DNA of 64,000 nt from Breoghania sp. L-A4. GTDB lineage: Bacteria; Pseudomonadota; Alphaproteobacteria; Rhizobiales; Stappiaceae. Made by a program: the position numbers and the translations under genes. Below, one piece after another: positions 17,858 to 27,344 of the stretch. The stretch's first letter is position 1. Each line of letters opens with the position of its first letter. The notes beneath the pieces are model-generated. The model did not search any database. It worked only from the letters and a program-made list of their open reading frames with translations, and was not told where the DNA came from. The stretch is from assembly GCF_003432385.1 (NCBI RefSeq), contig NZ_CP031841.1:2519579-2583578 (forward strand), in the 5' to 3' direction.

Positions 17858-19449
17858 ATGTCCGGCAGTCCAGCGATCGACGATGCGGCCACCCGGTCTC
17901 CGGTGCTTCTGGAGGCCCGCGGCATCGTCAAGCGGTTCGGCGACATCAAGGCCAATGACCAGGTCGATTTCACCATCCGCGAGGGCGAGATCCATGCGCT
18001 GCTGGGGGAGAACGGCGCGGGCAAGTCGACGCTTGTGAAAATCCTCTACGGCGCGCTCGATCCCGACGAGGGCCAGATCCTGTGGCGCGGCAAGCCGGTG
18101 ACCATACCGACGCCCGCCGCCGCCCGCGCGCTCGGCATCGGCATGGTGTTCCAGCACTTCTCGCTGTTCGAGGCGCTGACGGTGGCCGAGAACGTGGCGC
18201 TCGCCATGGCCGATCCGCCGCCGATGCGGGATCTCGCCGCCACCATCACGAAAGTCTCGGTCGATTACGGCCTGCCGCTCGACCCGCACGGGCGCGTCGC
18301 CGATCTGTCGGTGGGTGAGCGCCAGCGCATCGAGATCGTGCGCTGCCTGCTGCAGCACCCGCGCCTGATCATCATGGACGAGCCGACCTCGGTGCTCACC
18401 CCGCAGGAGGCGGAAAAGCTGTTCACGACGCTCGACCGGCTGGCCTCTGAAGGCTGCGCGATCCTCTATATCAGCCACCGGCTGGAGGAGGTGAAGCGGC
18501 TGTGCCACGACGCCACCATCCTGCGCCACGGCAAGGTGGTCGCCCATTGCGATCCCACGAAGGAGACCGCCGGAACGCTGGCGAGCCTGATGGTCGGCGC
18601 CGACATCGGCATCGTCAAGGCGGTTCGCGGCGGGGAGACCGGCGCCGTGCGGCTGGCGCTCAACGATGTCTCGCTCGCCGCCGCAGGCCCCTTCGCGGTG
18701 GCGCTGCATCACGTGGACCTCGAGGTGCGCGCCGGCGAGGTCGTCGCCATCGCGGGTGTCGCCGGCAACGGCCAGAGCGAGCTGTTTGACGCCATCTCCG
18801 GCGAGCGGCTGGTGATCGATCCTCAATCCATCCGCATCGACGACAAGCCCGTGGGCAACATGGATGTGACCGCGCGCCGCAGGGCGGGCGCCGCCTTCGT
18901 GCCCGAGGAGCGGCTGGGCCACGGCGCTGTGCCCGGCCTCAGCCTCAGCGAGAACATCGTGCTGACGCGCCATTCCACCTTCGACCGGCTGGTGCGCTCG
19001 CTGTTCGTCGACCGCAAGACCGCCAGCCGGCTGGAAAAGAAGATCACCGGGGCGTTCGACGTGCGCATGAGCCACGATGACCCGGAAGCGCATGCGCTGT
19101 CGGGCGGCAACCTGCAGAAATTCGTCGTCGGCCGCGAACTCGACCGCAATCCCGGCGTGATGATCGTCAACCAGCCCACCTGGGGGTGGATGCGGGCGCG
19201 GCGGCGCTGATCCGCCAGGCGCTGGTGGATCTGGCGCGCTCGGGCGCGGCCGTGCTGGTGATTTCCCAGGATCTCGACGAGATTTTCGAACTCGCCGACA
19301 GGATCGCGGTGATCTCGCGCGGGCATCTGTCGGAGGCCGAGTCGGCGTCCGCCATGACGCGCGAACGCATCGGCCTGCTGATGGGCGGCGCGGGGGAACG
19401 CGATCACACGGATCTGGCGCAAGCGGGGGCGACGACGGATGCGGCTTGA
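17858..19449 (+). CDS. Purine/nucleoside-type ABC importer, double ATPase subunit, frameshifted as sequenced
   Basis: A 530-residue ATPase with two ABC domains, as in the BMP/YufO-type importers. Domain one has Walker A GENGAGKST near 51, the signature LSVGERQRIE and Walker B LIIMDEPTS. Domain two has the degenerate GVAGNGQSE and LSGGNLQKFVVGREL. The frame breaks in the G run 19182-19186: NQPTWG should continue VDAGAAALIRQAL, which is present in the next frame once a G is added. Domain two's Walker B is often weak in this family. AGGGGGAG lies before ATG 17858. It overlaps the permease start by 11 bp. Substrate assignment rests on the location inside the purine locus. Confidence 0.82.
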
Positions 19450-20551
19450 ACTCATAAGACGGCCGGAACGGTCGAAGGCGATGGCTCTGGCCTCGCCGCT
19501 GATCGCGCTGGGGCTGACGGTCATCACCGGCGCCATTCTCTTCGGGGCGCTCGGCTACGATCCCCTGCGCGCGTTGTATTTCTATTTCATCGAACCGCTC
19601 ACGGAGAGCTGGTCGCTGGAGGAACTCGCCGCCAAGGCAGCACCCCTGGTGCTCATCGCCGTCGGACTGTCGGTATGTTTCCTGTCCAACATCTGGAACA
19701 TCGGCGCGGAAGGCCAATACACTTTCGGCGCTATCTTCGGCGCCATCATCCCGGTGTATTTCTGGGAATGGGACAGCTTTCTGGTGCTTCCGCTGATGAT
19801 GGCGCTGGGCATGCTGGGCGGCGCGCTCTACGGCGCCATCCCAGCCTTCTTCAAGACGCGCTTCGGCACCAACGAGATCCTCACCTCGCTGATGCTGGTC
19901 TATGTGGCGGACAAGCTGCTGGACTGGCTGGTGCGCGGCCCCTGGCGTGACCCCGGCGGCTACAATTTCCCCGAAAGCCGCGACTTCACCGAAGCCTCGA
20001 TCCTGCCCTCGCTGATCGGCTACGGCGCGATGCACTGGGGCGTCGTCTTCGCGTTGGTCGCGGTCGCCGCGATCGCCGTCATGCTCGGCAAGACGCTCAA
20101 GGGGTTCGAGGTCAAGGTGCTCGGCCAGTCGGCCCGCGCCGGCGCCTTCGCCGGCTTCTCGCGCACCCGGATGGTCTATTTCGGCTTCCTCGTCTCCGGC
20201 GCGCTTGCGGGACTCGCCGGCATCGCCACGGTGTCGGGCTCGGTGCAGCAGCTTCAGCCGGTGATCTCGCCGGGCTACGGCTTCACCGCCATCATCGTCG
20301 CCTTCCTCGGCCGGCTCAATCCGCTGGGCATTCTCATCGCCGGGCTCGTGCTGGCGCTGACCTATCTCGGCGGCGAGGCGGCGCAGGTGACCATGGGCAT
20401 CTCGGACAAGGTCGCCCGGGTGTTCCAGGGGATGCTTTTGTTCTTCGTCTTGGGCTGCGACACGCTGATCCTCTACAAGCTGCGGTTTGTCTCGACAAAG
20501 CAGACCGCCGAGCCGCTGCCCGATCTCACGCCGGCGGAGGAAGCGCTATGA
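19439..20551 (+). CDS. ABC importer permease, branched-chain/nucleoside (BPD_transp_2) family, subunit 1
   Basis: A 370-residue membrane protein of the family used by the BMP-type nucleoside importers. About ten membrane segments are visible after a charged 15-residue N-terminus. NIWNIGAEGQYTFGAIFGA near 83-101 is the conserved signature of the larger permease, and VLGQSARAGAFAGFSRTRM near 224 is the cytoplasmic EAA-like loop. The start overlaps the ATPase stop by 11 bp and the stop overlaps the second permease by 4 bp (ATGA). Confidence 0.88.
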   Translation: MRLELIRRPERSKAMALASPLIALGLTVITGAILFGALGYDPLRALYFYFIEPLTESWSLEELAAKAAPLVLIAVGLSVCFLSNIWNIGAEGQYTFGAIFGAIIPVYFWEWDSFLVLPLMMALGMLGGALYGAIPAFFKTRFGTNEILTSLMLVYVADKLLDWLVRGPWRDPGGYNFPESRDFTEASILPSLIGYGAMHWGVVFALVAVAAIAVMLGKTLKGFEVKVLGQSARAGAFAGFSRTRMVYFGFLVSGALAGLAGIATVSGSVQQLQPVISPGYGFTAIIVAFLGRLNPLGILIAGLVLALTYLGGEAAQVTMGISDKVARVFQGMLLFFVLGCDTLILYKLRFVSTKQTAEPLPDLTPAEEAL

Positions 20552-21468
20552 GCATCATCGAGCCCATCCTGCTGACGGTCATCACTGCCGCAACCCCGCT
20601 TCTCATCGCCGCCATCGGCGAGCTGATCACCGAACGCTCCGGCGTGCTCAACCTCGGCGTCGAGGGCATGATGATCATGGGCGCGGTGATGGGGTTCGCC
20701 GGCGCCCAATGGACCGGCTCCGCCTATGCCGGCATTTTGTTCGGTGTGGGGGCGGGCGTGCTCATGTCCGTGCTCTTCGCCTTCATGACCCAGACGCTGG
20801 TGGCCAATCAGGTGGCGACAGGCCTGGCGCTGACGCTGTTGGGGCTGGGGCTGTCGGGCATGATCGGCGAAGGCTTCGTCGGCCAGCCGGGCGTCCGGCT
20901 TCCGCCGGTGGAGATTCCGCTGCTGTCGGACATCCCGTTCCTGGGTACCGTGCTGTTTGGGCAGGACGTCATCGTCTACGCCTCCTTCGCGCTGGTCATC
21001 GGCGTCATGTGGTTCCTCTTCGCCACCCGCGCGGGGCTCGTGCTGCGCGCCATCGGCGACAACCACACCTCGGCGCATGCCTTGGGCGTCTCGGTCATCA
21101 AGGTGCGCTATCTGGCGGTGATGTTCGGCGGCGCCTGCGCCGGGCTCGCCGGTGCGCATCTGAGCCTCGTCTACACGCCGCAATGGGTGGAGAACATGAC
21201 GGCGGGGCGCGGCTGGATCGCGCTGGCGCTGGTGGTCTTCGCCTCCTGGCGGCCCTGGCGCGTCGTCGCCGGCGCCTATCTGTTCGGCGCGGTGACCATC
21301 GCGCAGTTCCATGCCCAGGCGCTGGGCATCGGCATTCCGTCGCAATTTCTGGCGTCGCTGCCCTATCTGGCGACGATCCTCGTTCTCGTCCTGATTTCCC
21401 GCAACCGCCGGCTGACGCTGATCAACACGCCGGCGGCGCTGGGACGCACCTTCGTGCCGGAGCGCTGA
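20548..21468 (+). CDS. ABC importer permease, BPD_transp_2 family, subunit 2
   Basis: A 306-residue partner permease with about eight to nine membrane segments. ITERSGVLNLGVEGMMIMGA near 27-46 is the family signature, and AIGDNHTSAHALGVSVIKVR near 169-188 is the ATPase-contact loop. It is translationally coupled to the first permease and followed after 68 bp by the binding protein gene. With the double ATPase and the other permease it makes a complete importer. Confidence 0.88.
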   Translation: MSIIEPILLTVITAATPLLIAAIGELITERSGVLNLGVEGMMIMGAVMGFAGAQWTGSAYAGILFGVGAGVLMSVLFAFMTQTLVANQVATGLALTLLGLGLSGMIGEGFVGQPGVRLPPVEIPLLSDIPFLGTVLFGQDVIVYASFALVIGVMWFLFATRAGLVLRAIGDNHTSAHALGVSVIKVRYLAVMFGGACAGLAGAHLSLVYTPQWVENMTAGRGWIALALVVFASWRPWRVVAGAYLFGAVTIAQFHAQALGIGIPSQFLASLPYLATILVLVLISRNRRLTLINTPAALGRTFVPER

Positions 21469-21536
21469 TCCCAGCCTTCCGGCCGGAACTCTGAAAGAAA
21501 CCCCAAATGCACACAGCATCCAAGAAGGGAGCCGTC

Positions 21537-22604
21537 ATGAAAACCAGACTTCTCACCGCAGCCGCCCTGGCCCTGGGCCTTGTCACGGGCGCGGCCCATG
21601 CCGCCGATCCGCTGAAGATCGGCTTCATCTACGTCGGCCCGACCGGCGATTTCGGCTGGAGCTACCAGCACGACCAGGGCCGCAAGGCCATCGAGGAAAA
21701 ATACGGCGACAAGGTCGAGACGACCTATCTCGAAAGCGTGCCGGAAGGCCCGGACGCCGAGCGCGCCATCGAGCGCCTGGCGCGCGCCGGAAACACGCTG
21801 ATCTTCACCACCTCGTTCGGCTACATGGACCCGACGCTGAAGGTGGCGAAGAAGTTCCCCAGCGTGAAATTCGAGCACGCCACGGGCTACAAGCGCGCCG
21901 ACAATGTCTCCACCTATTCCTCGCGCTTCTATGAAGGCCGCTATGTGATCGGCCAGATCGCGGCGAGGATGTCCAAGACCGGCACCGCCGGCTACATCGC
22001 CTCCTTCCCGATCCCGGAAGTGGTGCGCGGCATCAATTCCTTCCTGCTCGGCGCGCAGTCCGTCAACCCGGACTTCAAGCTCAAGGTCGTCTGGGTGAGC
22101 TCCTGGTTCGACCCGGGCAAGGAAGCCGACGCCGCCAAGGCGCTGATCGATCAGGGCGTCGACGTCCTGACCCAGCACACCGATAGCCCGGCCGCCATGC
22201 AGGTCGCCGAGGAGCGCGGCATCCATGCCTTCGGTCAGGCCTCCAACATGATCAAGTTCGGCCCCAAGGCTCAGCTCACGGCGATCATCGACAACTGGGC
22301 GGACTACTACAACGCGCGGGTTGCCGCCGTCATGGACGGCACCTGGACGTCGACCGACACCTGGGGCGGATTCGACATGGAAATGGTCCACATGGCCGAG
22401 TTCACCAACATGCCGGATGACGTGAAGGCGATGGCGGAAGAGACCATGGGCAAGATCAAGTCCGGCGCCTTCCATCCCTTCACCGGCCCGATCACCAAGC
22501 AGGACGGCACGGAGTGGCTGAAGGACGGCGAAGTGGCCGACGACGGCACGCTGCTGGGCATGAATTTCTACGTCAAGGGCGTCGACGACAAGCTGCCGCA
22601 ATAA
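21537..22604 (+). CDS. BMP family substrate-binding protein of the purine/nucleoside importer
   Basis: A 355-residue periplasmic binding protein. The first about 22 residues form a Sec signal (MKTRLLTAAALALGLVTGAAHA, cleaved after AHA); no lipobox Cys, so soluble in the periplasm. The mature part starts ADPLKIGFIYVGPTGDFGWSY, the BMP/Med family opening, and keeps TDSPAAMQVAEE and the NWADYYNARV segment. BMP proteins bind nucleosides or purines. The ATG at 21537 has GGGAG six bases upstream. A strong hairpin follows at 22634-22666. Confidence 0.88.
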   Translation: MKTRLLTAAALALGLVTGAAHAADPLKIGFIYVGPTGDFGWSYQHDQGRKAIEEKYGDKVETTYLESVPEGPDAERAIERLARAGNTLIFTTSFGYMDPTLKVAKKFPSVKFEHATGYKRADNVSTYSSRFYEGRYVIGQIAARMSKTGTAGYIASFPIPEVVRGINSFLLGAQSVNPDFKLKVVWVSSWFDPGKEADAAKALIDQGVDVLTQHTDSPAAMQVAEERGIHAFGQASNMIKFGPKAQLTAIIDNWADYYNARVAAVMDGTWTSTDTWGGFDMEMVHMAEFTNMPDDVKAMAEETMGKIKSGAFHPFTGPITKQDGTEWLKDGEVADDGTLLGMNFYVKGVDDKLPQ

Positions 22605-22633
22605 GGCGCATCGCGACGCAGGAGCAAAAATGA

Positions 22634-22666
22634 GGCGCCGGGCGGGATTCCAGCCTGCCCGGCGCC
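22634..22666 (+). terminator. Strong GC hairpin after the binding-protein gene
   Basis: GGCGCCGGGC (22634-22643) pairs perfectly with GCCCGGCGCC (22657-22666) around a 13-base loop. There is no T run after it, so it may attenuate rather than stop transcription, or protect the upstream message end. It divides the importer genes from the NCS2 permease. Confidence 0.55.
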
Positions 22667-22768
22667 TTCGGGAGCGAAACACCGGGAGAACAACGGAACG
22701 ATAGTCAATACCGGCATTGGACACGGCTGCGGGGGCGCAGTCCCAATGCGTCAACAACGGGGAACAGC

Positions 22769-24133
22769 ATGTCTAACAACCATCTCGGCGCAACGGCGGC
22801 GCAACTCAAGGATCCGAACTGGACACCGTCCATCGGCAAGGCGGTGCCGCTGGGCATTCAGCATGTCCTGGCGATGTTCGTCTCCAACGTCACGCCCGCG
22901 ATCATCGTTGCGGGAGCCGCGGGCTTCGGCTTTGGATCGAACTCGCCCGACTTTCCGAACATGATCTACATGATCCAGATTTCGATGCTGTTCGCCGGTA
23001 TCGCAACGCTGTTTCAAACGATCGGCTTTGGGCCTGTCGGCGCGCGCCTGCCGATCGTCCAGGGCACCAGCTTCGCCTTCCTGCCGGTCATGATCCCGGC
23101 CGTCGCGGGGCAGGGCGTCGCCGGTCTCGCCGGGTTGATGACGGGTGTCGTCATCGGCGGCATCTTCCATTTCTTCCTGGGAACGGTGATCGGCCGCATC
23201 CGCTTCGCGTTGCCGCCGCTCGTCACCGGCCTGATCGTTCTGATGATCGGTCTGTCGCTGATCCGCGTCGGCATCCAGTACACCGCCGGCGGCGTTCCGT
23301 TGATGGGCAAGCCGGGTTACGGCACCTTCGCCATGTGGTTTCCGGCTCTGGTGGTGATCGCGGTCACGCTGGGCCTGAAGTTCTTCGCCCGCGGCATCTT
23401 GTCGGTGGCCGCCGTTCTTGTCGGCCTGATCGCCGGCTACATCGTGTCGCTGTTCATGGGACAGGTGAACTTCGGCAACATCGGCAATGCGGCTGCGTTT
23501 TCGATCCCGATGCCGTTCAAGTGGGGCGTCGAGTTCAACGCCTCGATCATCATCGGCATGTGCCTGATGGCGGTGATTTCCGCGATCGAGACCGTGGGCG
23601 ATACGTCGGGCATTACCAAGGGCGGCGCGGGCCGCGAGGCGACCGACAAGGAGATCTCCGGCGCGACCTTCGCCGATGGTCTCGGCACGGCGGTCGCCGG
23701 TGTCTTCGGCGGCCTGCCGAACACCTCGTTCAGCCAGAACGTCGGTCTCATCTCGATGACGGGCGTCATGAGCCGCCATGTCGTCACCTACGGGGCGATC
23801 TTCCTGATCATCTGCGGCTTCCTGCCGAAGATCGGCGCAGCCGTCTCCACCGTGCCGATCAACGTGCTCGGCGGCGGCGTGGTGGTGATGTTCGGCATGG
23901 TCGCGGCCGCGGGCATCAACATGCTCTCGGACGTGGTCTGGAACCGCCGCAACATGGTGATCTTCGCCGTGTCGCTGTCCGTCGGCCTCGGCCTGCAGCT
24001 GGAGCCGGGCGCGCTTCAGCACCTGCCCAAGACGGCGCAGATCCTGCTGACCTCCGGTCTGCTGCCCTCGGCCATTCTGGCCGTGCTCCTCAACCTCGCG
24101 CTGCCGCACGAAGCGGCGGAAGAGGAGGCATAG
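22769..24133 (+). CDS. Uracil-xanthine (NCS2/NAT) family purine permease
   Basis: A 454-residue secondary carrier with about 12-14 membrane segments. The NAT signature is present as SFSQNVGLISMTGV near residues 320-333 (Q-N-x-G-x4-T), and VQGTSFAFLPVM near 93 holds the conserved TM3 segment. An Ala/Glu rich tail ends the protein. Family members import xanthine, urate or uracil with protons; inside this locus xanthine or urate is the likely substrate. No purine riboswitch was recognised in the leader. Confidence 0.9.
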   Translation: MSNNHLGATAAQLKDPNWTPSIGKAVPLGIQHVLAMFVSNVTPAIIVAGAAGFGFGSNSPDFPNMIYMIQISMLFAGIATLFQTIGFGPVGARLPIVQGTSFAFLPVMIPAVAGQGVAGLAGLMTGVVIGGIFHFFLGTVIGRIRFALPPLVTGLIVLMIGLSLIRVGIQYTAGGVPLMGKPGYGTFAMWFPALVVIAVTLGLKFFARGILSVAAVLVGLIAGYIVSLFMGQVNFGNIGNAAAFSIPMPFKWGVEFNASIIIGMCLMAVISAIETVGDTSGITKGGAGREATDKEISGATFADGLGTAVAGVFGGLPNTSFSQNVGLISMTGVMSRHVVTYGAIFLIICGFLPKIGAAVSTVPINVLGGGVVVMFGMVAAAGINMLSDVVWNRRNMVIFAVSLSVGLGLQLEPGALQHLPKTAQILLTSGLLPSAILAVLLNLALPHEAAEEEA

Positions 24134-24146
24134 GCCTGCACGATAC

Positions 24147-24173
24147 GGGCGGCGGGCTTCGGTCCGCCGCCGC
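24147..24173 (+). terminator. GC hairpin between NCS2 permease and puuD
   Basis: GCGGCGG near 24149 pairs with CCGCCGC near 24164 around a short loop, followed only by CTTTCCC. A weak intrinsic terminator or stabilising hairpin in the 78 bp gap. Confidence 0.4.
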
Positions 24174-24211
24174 TTTCCCACCCGATATTCGAAGACCTTG
24201 GCGGACCTCCC

Positions 24212-25389
24212 ATGACACCGTTTCTGGCCGATTGGCTCAATCTTCTGCTGCGCTGGGCGCATCTGATCGTCGGCATCGGCTGGATCGGCACGTCGTTTTA
24301 TTTCATCGCGCTCGATCTGGCGCTGCGCAAGCGCCCGGGCCAACCAGAAGGGGTGCTGGGCACCGCCTGGGAGGTGCACGGCGGCGGCTTCTACCACGTG
24401 CAGAAATACACCGTGGCGCCCAGCGAGCTGCCCGAGGATCTGCTTTGGTACAAGTGGGAGGCCTATCTCACCTGGGTGACGGGCTTTTGCCTGCTGGTGG
24501 TTCAGTACTATCTCAACGCCAACGTCTATCTGATCGACCCGCAGAAGCTTGCCATGACCCCGGGCGAGGCGGCGCTGATGTCGATCATCACGCTGGGCGC
24601 CGGCTGGATCGTCTATGACCAGCTGTGCAAGTCCGCGATCGGCAGGAACACGCCGCTGCTGGCCGGGCTGGTCTTCGCGCTGATCCTGCTCGCCGCCTAT
24701 GGCTACACGCACATCTTCTCCGGCCGCGGGGCCTTCATCCATGTCGGCGCCTTCATCGGCACCATCATGGCGGTCAACGTCTTCGGCGTGATCGTGCCCA
24801 ACCAGAAGAAGATCACCGCCTCGCTGCTCAAGGGCGAGCCGCCCGATCCGGCGCTCGGCGCCATGGGCAAGCAGCGCTCGGTGCACAACAATTATCTCAC
24901 CCTGCCGGTGCTGGTGATGATGGTCTCGGGCCACTATCCCATGCTCTCCGGCCACCCGCATTCGTGGATCCTGGTGGCGCTGATCATCGTCATCGGCGCC
25001 ATGGTGCGGCATTTCTTCAACCGGCACGAGGCGGGCGATCCGCTGGCCAAGATCGCCTGGACGCTGCCGGTCGCCGCCATCGGCCTCGCTGCCGCCATGG
25101 TGATGACGGCGCCCAAGGGGATTGATGCGGACGCCGACGTGATCTCGGACGCGGAAGTGCTCACCATCACCGGCACCCATTGCGCCATGTGCCACGCCAA
25201 GGTGCCGCGTCACGAGGGCTTCGAGGAAGCCCCAACGGCGTGCATCTTGAGACGCTCGACGACCTGCGCCGCTTCCGCGTCCAGATCACGGCCCAGGCCG
25301 TGCACTCCCAGGCCATGCCGCTCGGCAACGAGACCGGCATGACGGATGAGGAGCGGGAGAAGCTCGGCGCGTGGCTCGCCAGCCAATAG
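24212..25389 (+). CDS. puuD: Membrane urate hydroxylase PuuD with C-terminal cytochrome c, frameshifted as sequenced
   Basis: PuuD oxidises urate to 5-hydroxyisourate in the inner membrane and passes electrons to the respiratory chain through its own cytochrome c domain instead of making H2O2. The N-terminal part has about eight to nine membrane segments, with HLIVGIGWIGTSFYFIALD near 18-36 and HNNYLTLPVLVMMVSGHYP near 228-246. The heme motif CAMCH is near residue 326, followed by the axial-ligand type region SQAMPLGNETGMTDEER. The frame breaks at the CCC(C) run 25230-25233; one added C restores EEAPNGVHLETLDDLRRF and a total of 392 residues. Because the heme motif precedes the break and all motifs are intact, a sequencing deletion is likely. 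Confidence 0.85.
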
Positions 25390-25397
25390 GACGATGA

Positions 25398-25943
25398 ATG
25401 CCTCAAACCGATGAAGACGCGGGCGAGGGACCCTGGAGCCTCGCCGAAATCAACGCCTGGCCGCGCGATGTCTTTGCGGCCCGTTTCGCCGATATCGCCG
25501 AGCACTCGCCCTGGGTGGCGGAGGCCGCCGCGGACCGTCGCCCCTTCGCCGATGTTGAGGCGCTGGCCGGCGCGTTCGACGCGGTGATGCGCGCCGCGCC
25601 CCGCGAGCGGCAGCTGGCGCTGATCCGGGCGCATCCCGATCTCGCCGGCCGCGCCGCGCTGGCTGGACAACTGGCGGAGGATTCGCGCCGCGAGCAGGCG
25701 GGCGCCGGGCTTGATCAGATGACGGAACAGGAGTTTTCCCGTTTCAACACGCTCAATGCCGCTTATAAGGAGCGCTTCGGATTTCCCTTCATCCTCGCGG
25801 TGAAGGGCGCCACCCGTCATCAGATCCTGGAGAGTTTCGAGGCCCGGATCGGCAACGACAGGCAGACGGAATTCGACATGGCCCTGAGCCAGATCGCCCG
25901 CATCTTCCGCTTCCGCCTGCGCGACCGGGTGCGCGACATCTGA
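25398..25943 (+). CDS. uraD: OHCU decarboxylase
   Basis: A 181-residue cofactor-free decarboxylase that turns 2-oxo-4-hydroxy-4-carboxy-5-ureidoimidazoline into (S)-allantoin, the step after UraH. Landmarks are EHSPWVAE near 35-42, the RAHPDLAGRAALA motif near 78-90 and FNTLNAAYKERFGFPFILAV near 113-132. AGGA lies eight bases before ATG 25398, and the gene follows puuD by 8 bp. With PuuD and UraH it completes urate to allantoin. Confidence 0.93.
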   Translation: MPQTDEDAGEGPWSLAEINAWPRDVFAARFADIAEHSPWVAEAAADRRPFADVEALAGAFDAVMRAAPRERQLALIRAHPDLAGRAALAGQLAEDSRREQAGAGLDQMTEQEFSRFNTLNAAYKERFGFPFILAVKGATRHQILESFEARIGNDRQTEFDMALSQIARIFRFRLRDRVRDI

Positions 25944-26024
25944 GCCCGGAGCCGGAGGCTGTGCAATGCGCACCTGAAACGGCGCGTTTTCGGCTCCTGG
26001 CGGGGCATGCCGCCTGTGCGGATC

Positions 26025-26079
26025 GTGTTGAATGCCTGTTGATACCCTGTTGAAAGCTTGTGGAAATCCTGTCGATAAA
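26025..26079 (+). repeat. Five 11-bp direct repeats ending at the allC start codon
   Basis: Five consecutive 11-base units fill 26025-26035, 26036-26046, 26047-26057, 26058-26068 and 26069-26079. The consensus is CTGTTGAAAGC with variation mainly after position 7; every unit has T-G-T at positions 2-4 and G-A at 6-7. The last base of the fifth unit is the A of the allC ATG. One unit per helical turn is the layout of OmpR/PhoB-type binding sites, and it occupies the place where a Shine-Dalgarno sequence is expected. Confidence 0.7.
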
Positions 26080-27344
26080 TGACCCAGACTCCAGTTGAAT
26101 CCAATCTTGCCCAGGCGGCTTCCAACTACATCGAGGCGCTCGCCCGCCACACCAGCGACGAAGGCGCGCTGACGCGGCTCTATCTGAGCCGGGAGCACCG
26201 CGCGGCGGCCGATGAGGTGGCGAATTGGATGCGCGACGCGGGTCTTGAGGTCTCCGAGGACAACCTCGGCACCGTGCGCGGCCATCTCGCGCCCACCCGT
26301 TCGGATGGCTCCAACCGGCGGCTGCTGATCGGCTCGCACATCGACACGGTGCGCGACGCGGGCAAATACGACGGCAACTTCGGCGTCGTCGCAGGCATCC
26401 TCGCGGCGCGCAGCCTGCGCGACAGCGGCACGGAGCTGCCCTTCGGTCTCGATATCCTGGCCTTCGGCGACGAGGAGGGCGTGCGCTTTCCCACCACGTT
26501 GCTGTCGTCCTCGGCTGTCGCCGGCGCGCTCGACTGGCAGGCGCTGCAGGGCATGGACGCCGACGGCGTCTCCGTGCGCGAGGCGCTCACCGCCTTCGGC
26601 TGCGATCCCGACAAGGCCGGCGCCGCCGCCTATGATCCGCGCGACGTCATCGGCTATCTCGAGGTGCATATCGAGCAGGGCCCCGTTCTGGAGGCCGAGA
26701 ACCGGCCGCTCGGCATCGTCACGGCGATCGCCGGCGCCAGCCGCTTCCGCGTCAGCGTGCGCGGCGAGGCGGGCCATGCCGGCACCGTGCCCATGGCGCT
26801 GCGCCACGACGCGCTGGCGGCGGCGTCCGAACTGATGCTGGAGATCGAGAAGATCGCGAGCGCCGGCGTGAAGGACTCGCTGGTGGCGACCGTCGGCGAG
26901 ATCACCGCGCTGCCCGGCGCGGTCAATGTGATTCCGCGCGACGTGAAGTTCTCGCTCGACGTGCGTGCCGCCAGCGACGCCGCGCGGCTTGAAGCCTGCG
27001 AGGCGATCCAGTATGCCGGACGGCGTATCGGCGCGCGGCGCGGCTGCATCTTCGGCTTCGAGCGCTTCCACGATGCGCCAACCGTGCCGTGCGCGCCGCG
27101 CCTGCAGGCCGCGATGGAGACGGCGTTCTCCGGCATGGGCCTGCAGCCGCGCAAGCTGATGTCGGGCGCCGGTCACGATGGGCAGGCGATGGCCAGGCTC
27201 ACGGACGTCGGCATGATCTTCGTCCGATGCCGGGCGGGAATCAGCCACAGTCCTCTGGAATACGCGACGCCGCAGGACATGGGTGTCGCCGTTGAAGCGC
27301 TGGTGCGGGTCATCGAGACCCTTGCGCAGCAGGAAAGGACCTGA
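26079..27344 (+). CDS. allC: Allantoate amidohydrolase / N-carbamoyl-L-amino acid hydrolase (M20 family)
   Basis: A 421-residue dimetal amidohydrolase. Motifs in order: GSHIDTV at 85-91, DGNFGVVAGI near 98, GDEEGVRF near 130, LEVHIEQGPVLE near 191, GEAGHAGTVPM near 229 and SGAGHDGQAMA near 364, all as in AllC/HyuC enzymes. AllC hydrolyses allantoate to ureidoglycine/ureidoglycolate, CO2 and ammonia. The family also contains beta-ureidopropionases and carbamoylases; the purine locus favours allantoate. No clear Shine-Dalgarno: an 11-bp repeat array occupies that site. The stop overlaps the next gene's start. Confidence 0.83.
   Translation: MTQTPVESNLAQAASNYIEALARHTSDEGALTRLYLSREHRAAADEVANWMRDAGLEVSEDNLGTVRGHLAPTRSDGSNRRLLIGSHIDTVRDAGKYDGNFGVVAGILAARSLRDSGTELPFGLDILAFGDEEGVRFPTTLLSSSAVAGALDWQALQGMDADGVSVREALTAFGCDPDKAGAAAYDPRDVIGYLEVHIEQGPVLEAENRPLGIVTAIAGASRFRVSVRGEAGHAGTVPMALRHDALAAASELMLEIEKIASAGVKDSLVATVGEITALPGAVNVIPRDVKFSLDVRAASDAARLEACEAIQYAGRRIGARRGCIFGFERFHDAPTVPCAPRLQAAMETAFSGMGLQPRKLMSGAGHDGQAMARLTDVGMIFVRCRAGISHSPLEYATPQDMGVAVEALVRVIETLAQQERT

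Noticed and set aside
17696-20035. A 779-codon minus-strand frame opposite the ABC importer genes
   Set aside because: Antisense shadow with no ribosome site or recognisable family.
22605-22768. Possible purine riboswitch before the NCS2 permease
   Set aside because: The leader lacks the paired loop motifs of the purine aptamer; only a plain GC hairpin is seen.
22751-25213. An 820-codon minus-strand frame opposite the NCS2 permease and puuD
   Set aside because: The His/Asp/Gln/Arg-rich sequence is the complement of membrane-protein codons, not a real protein.
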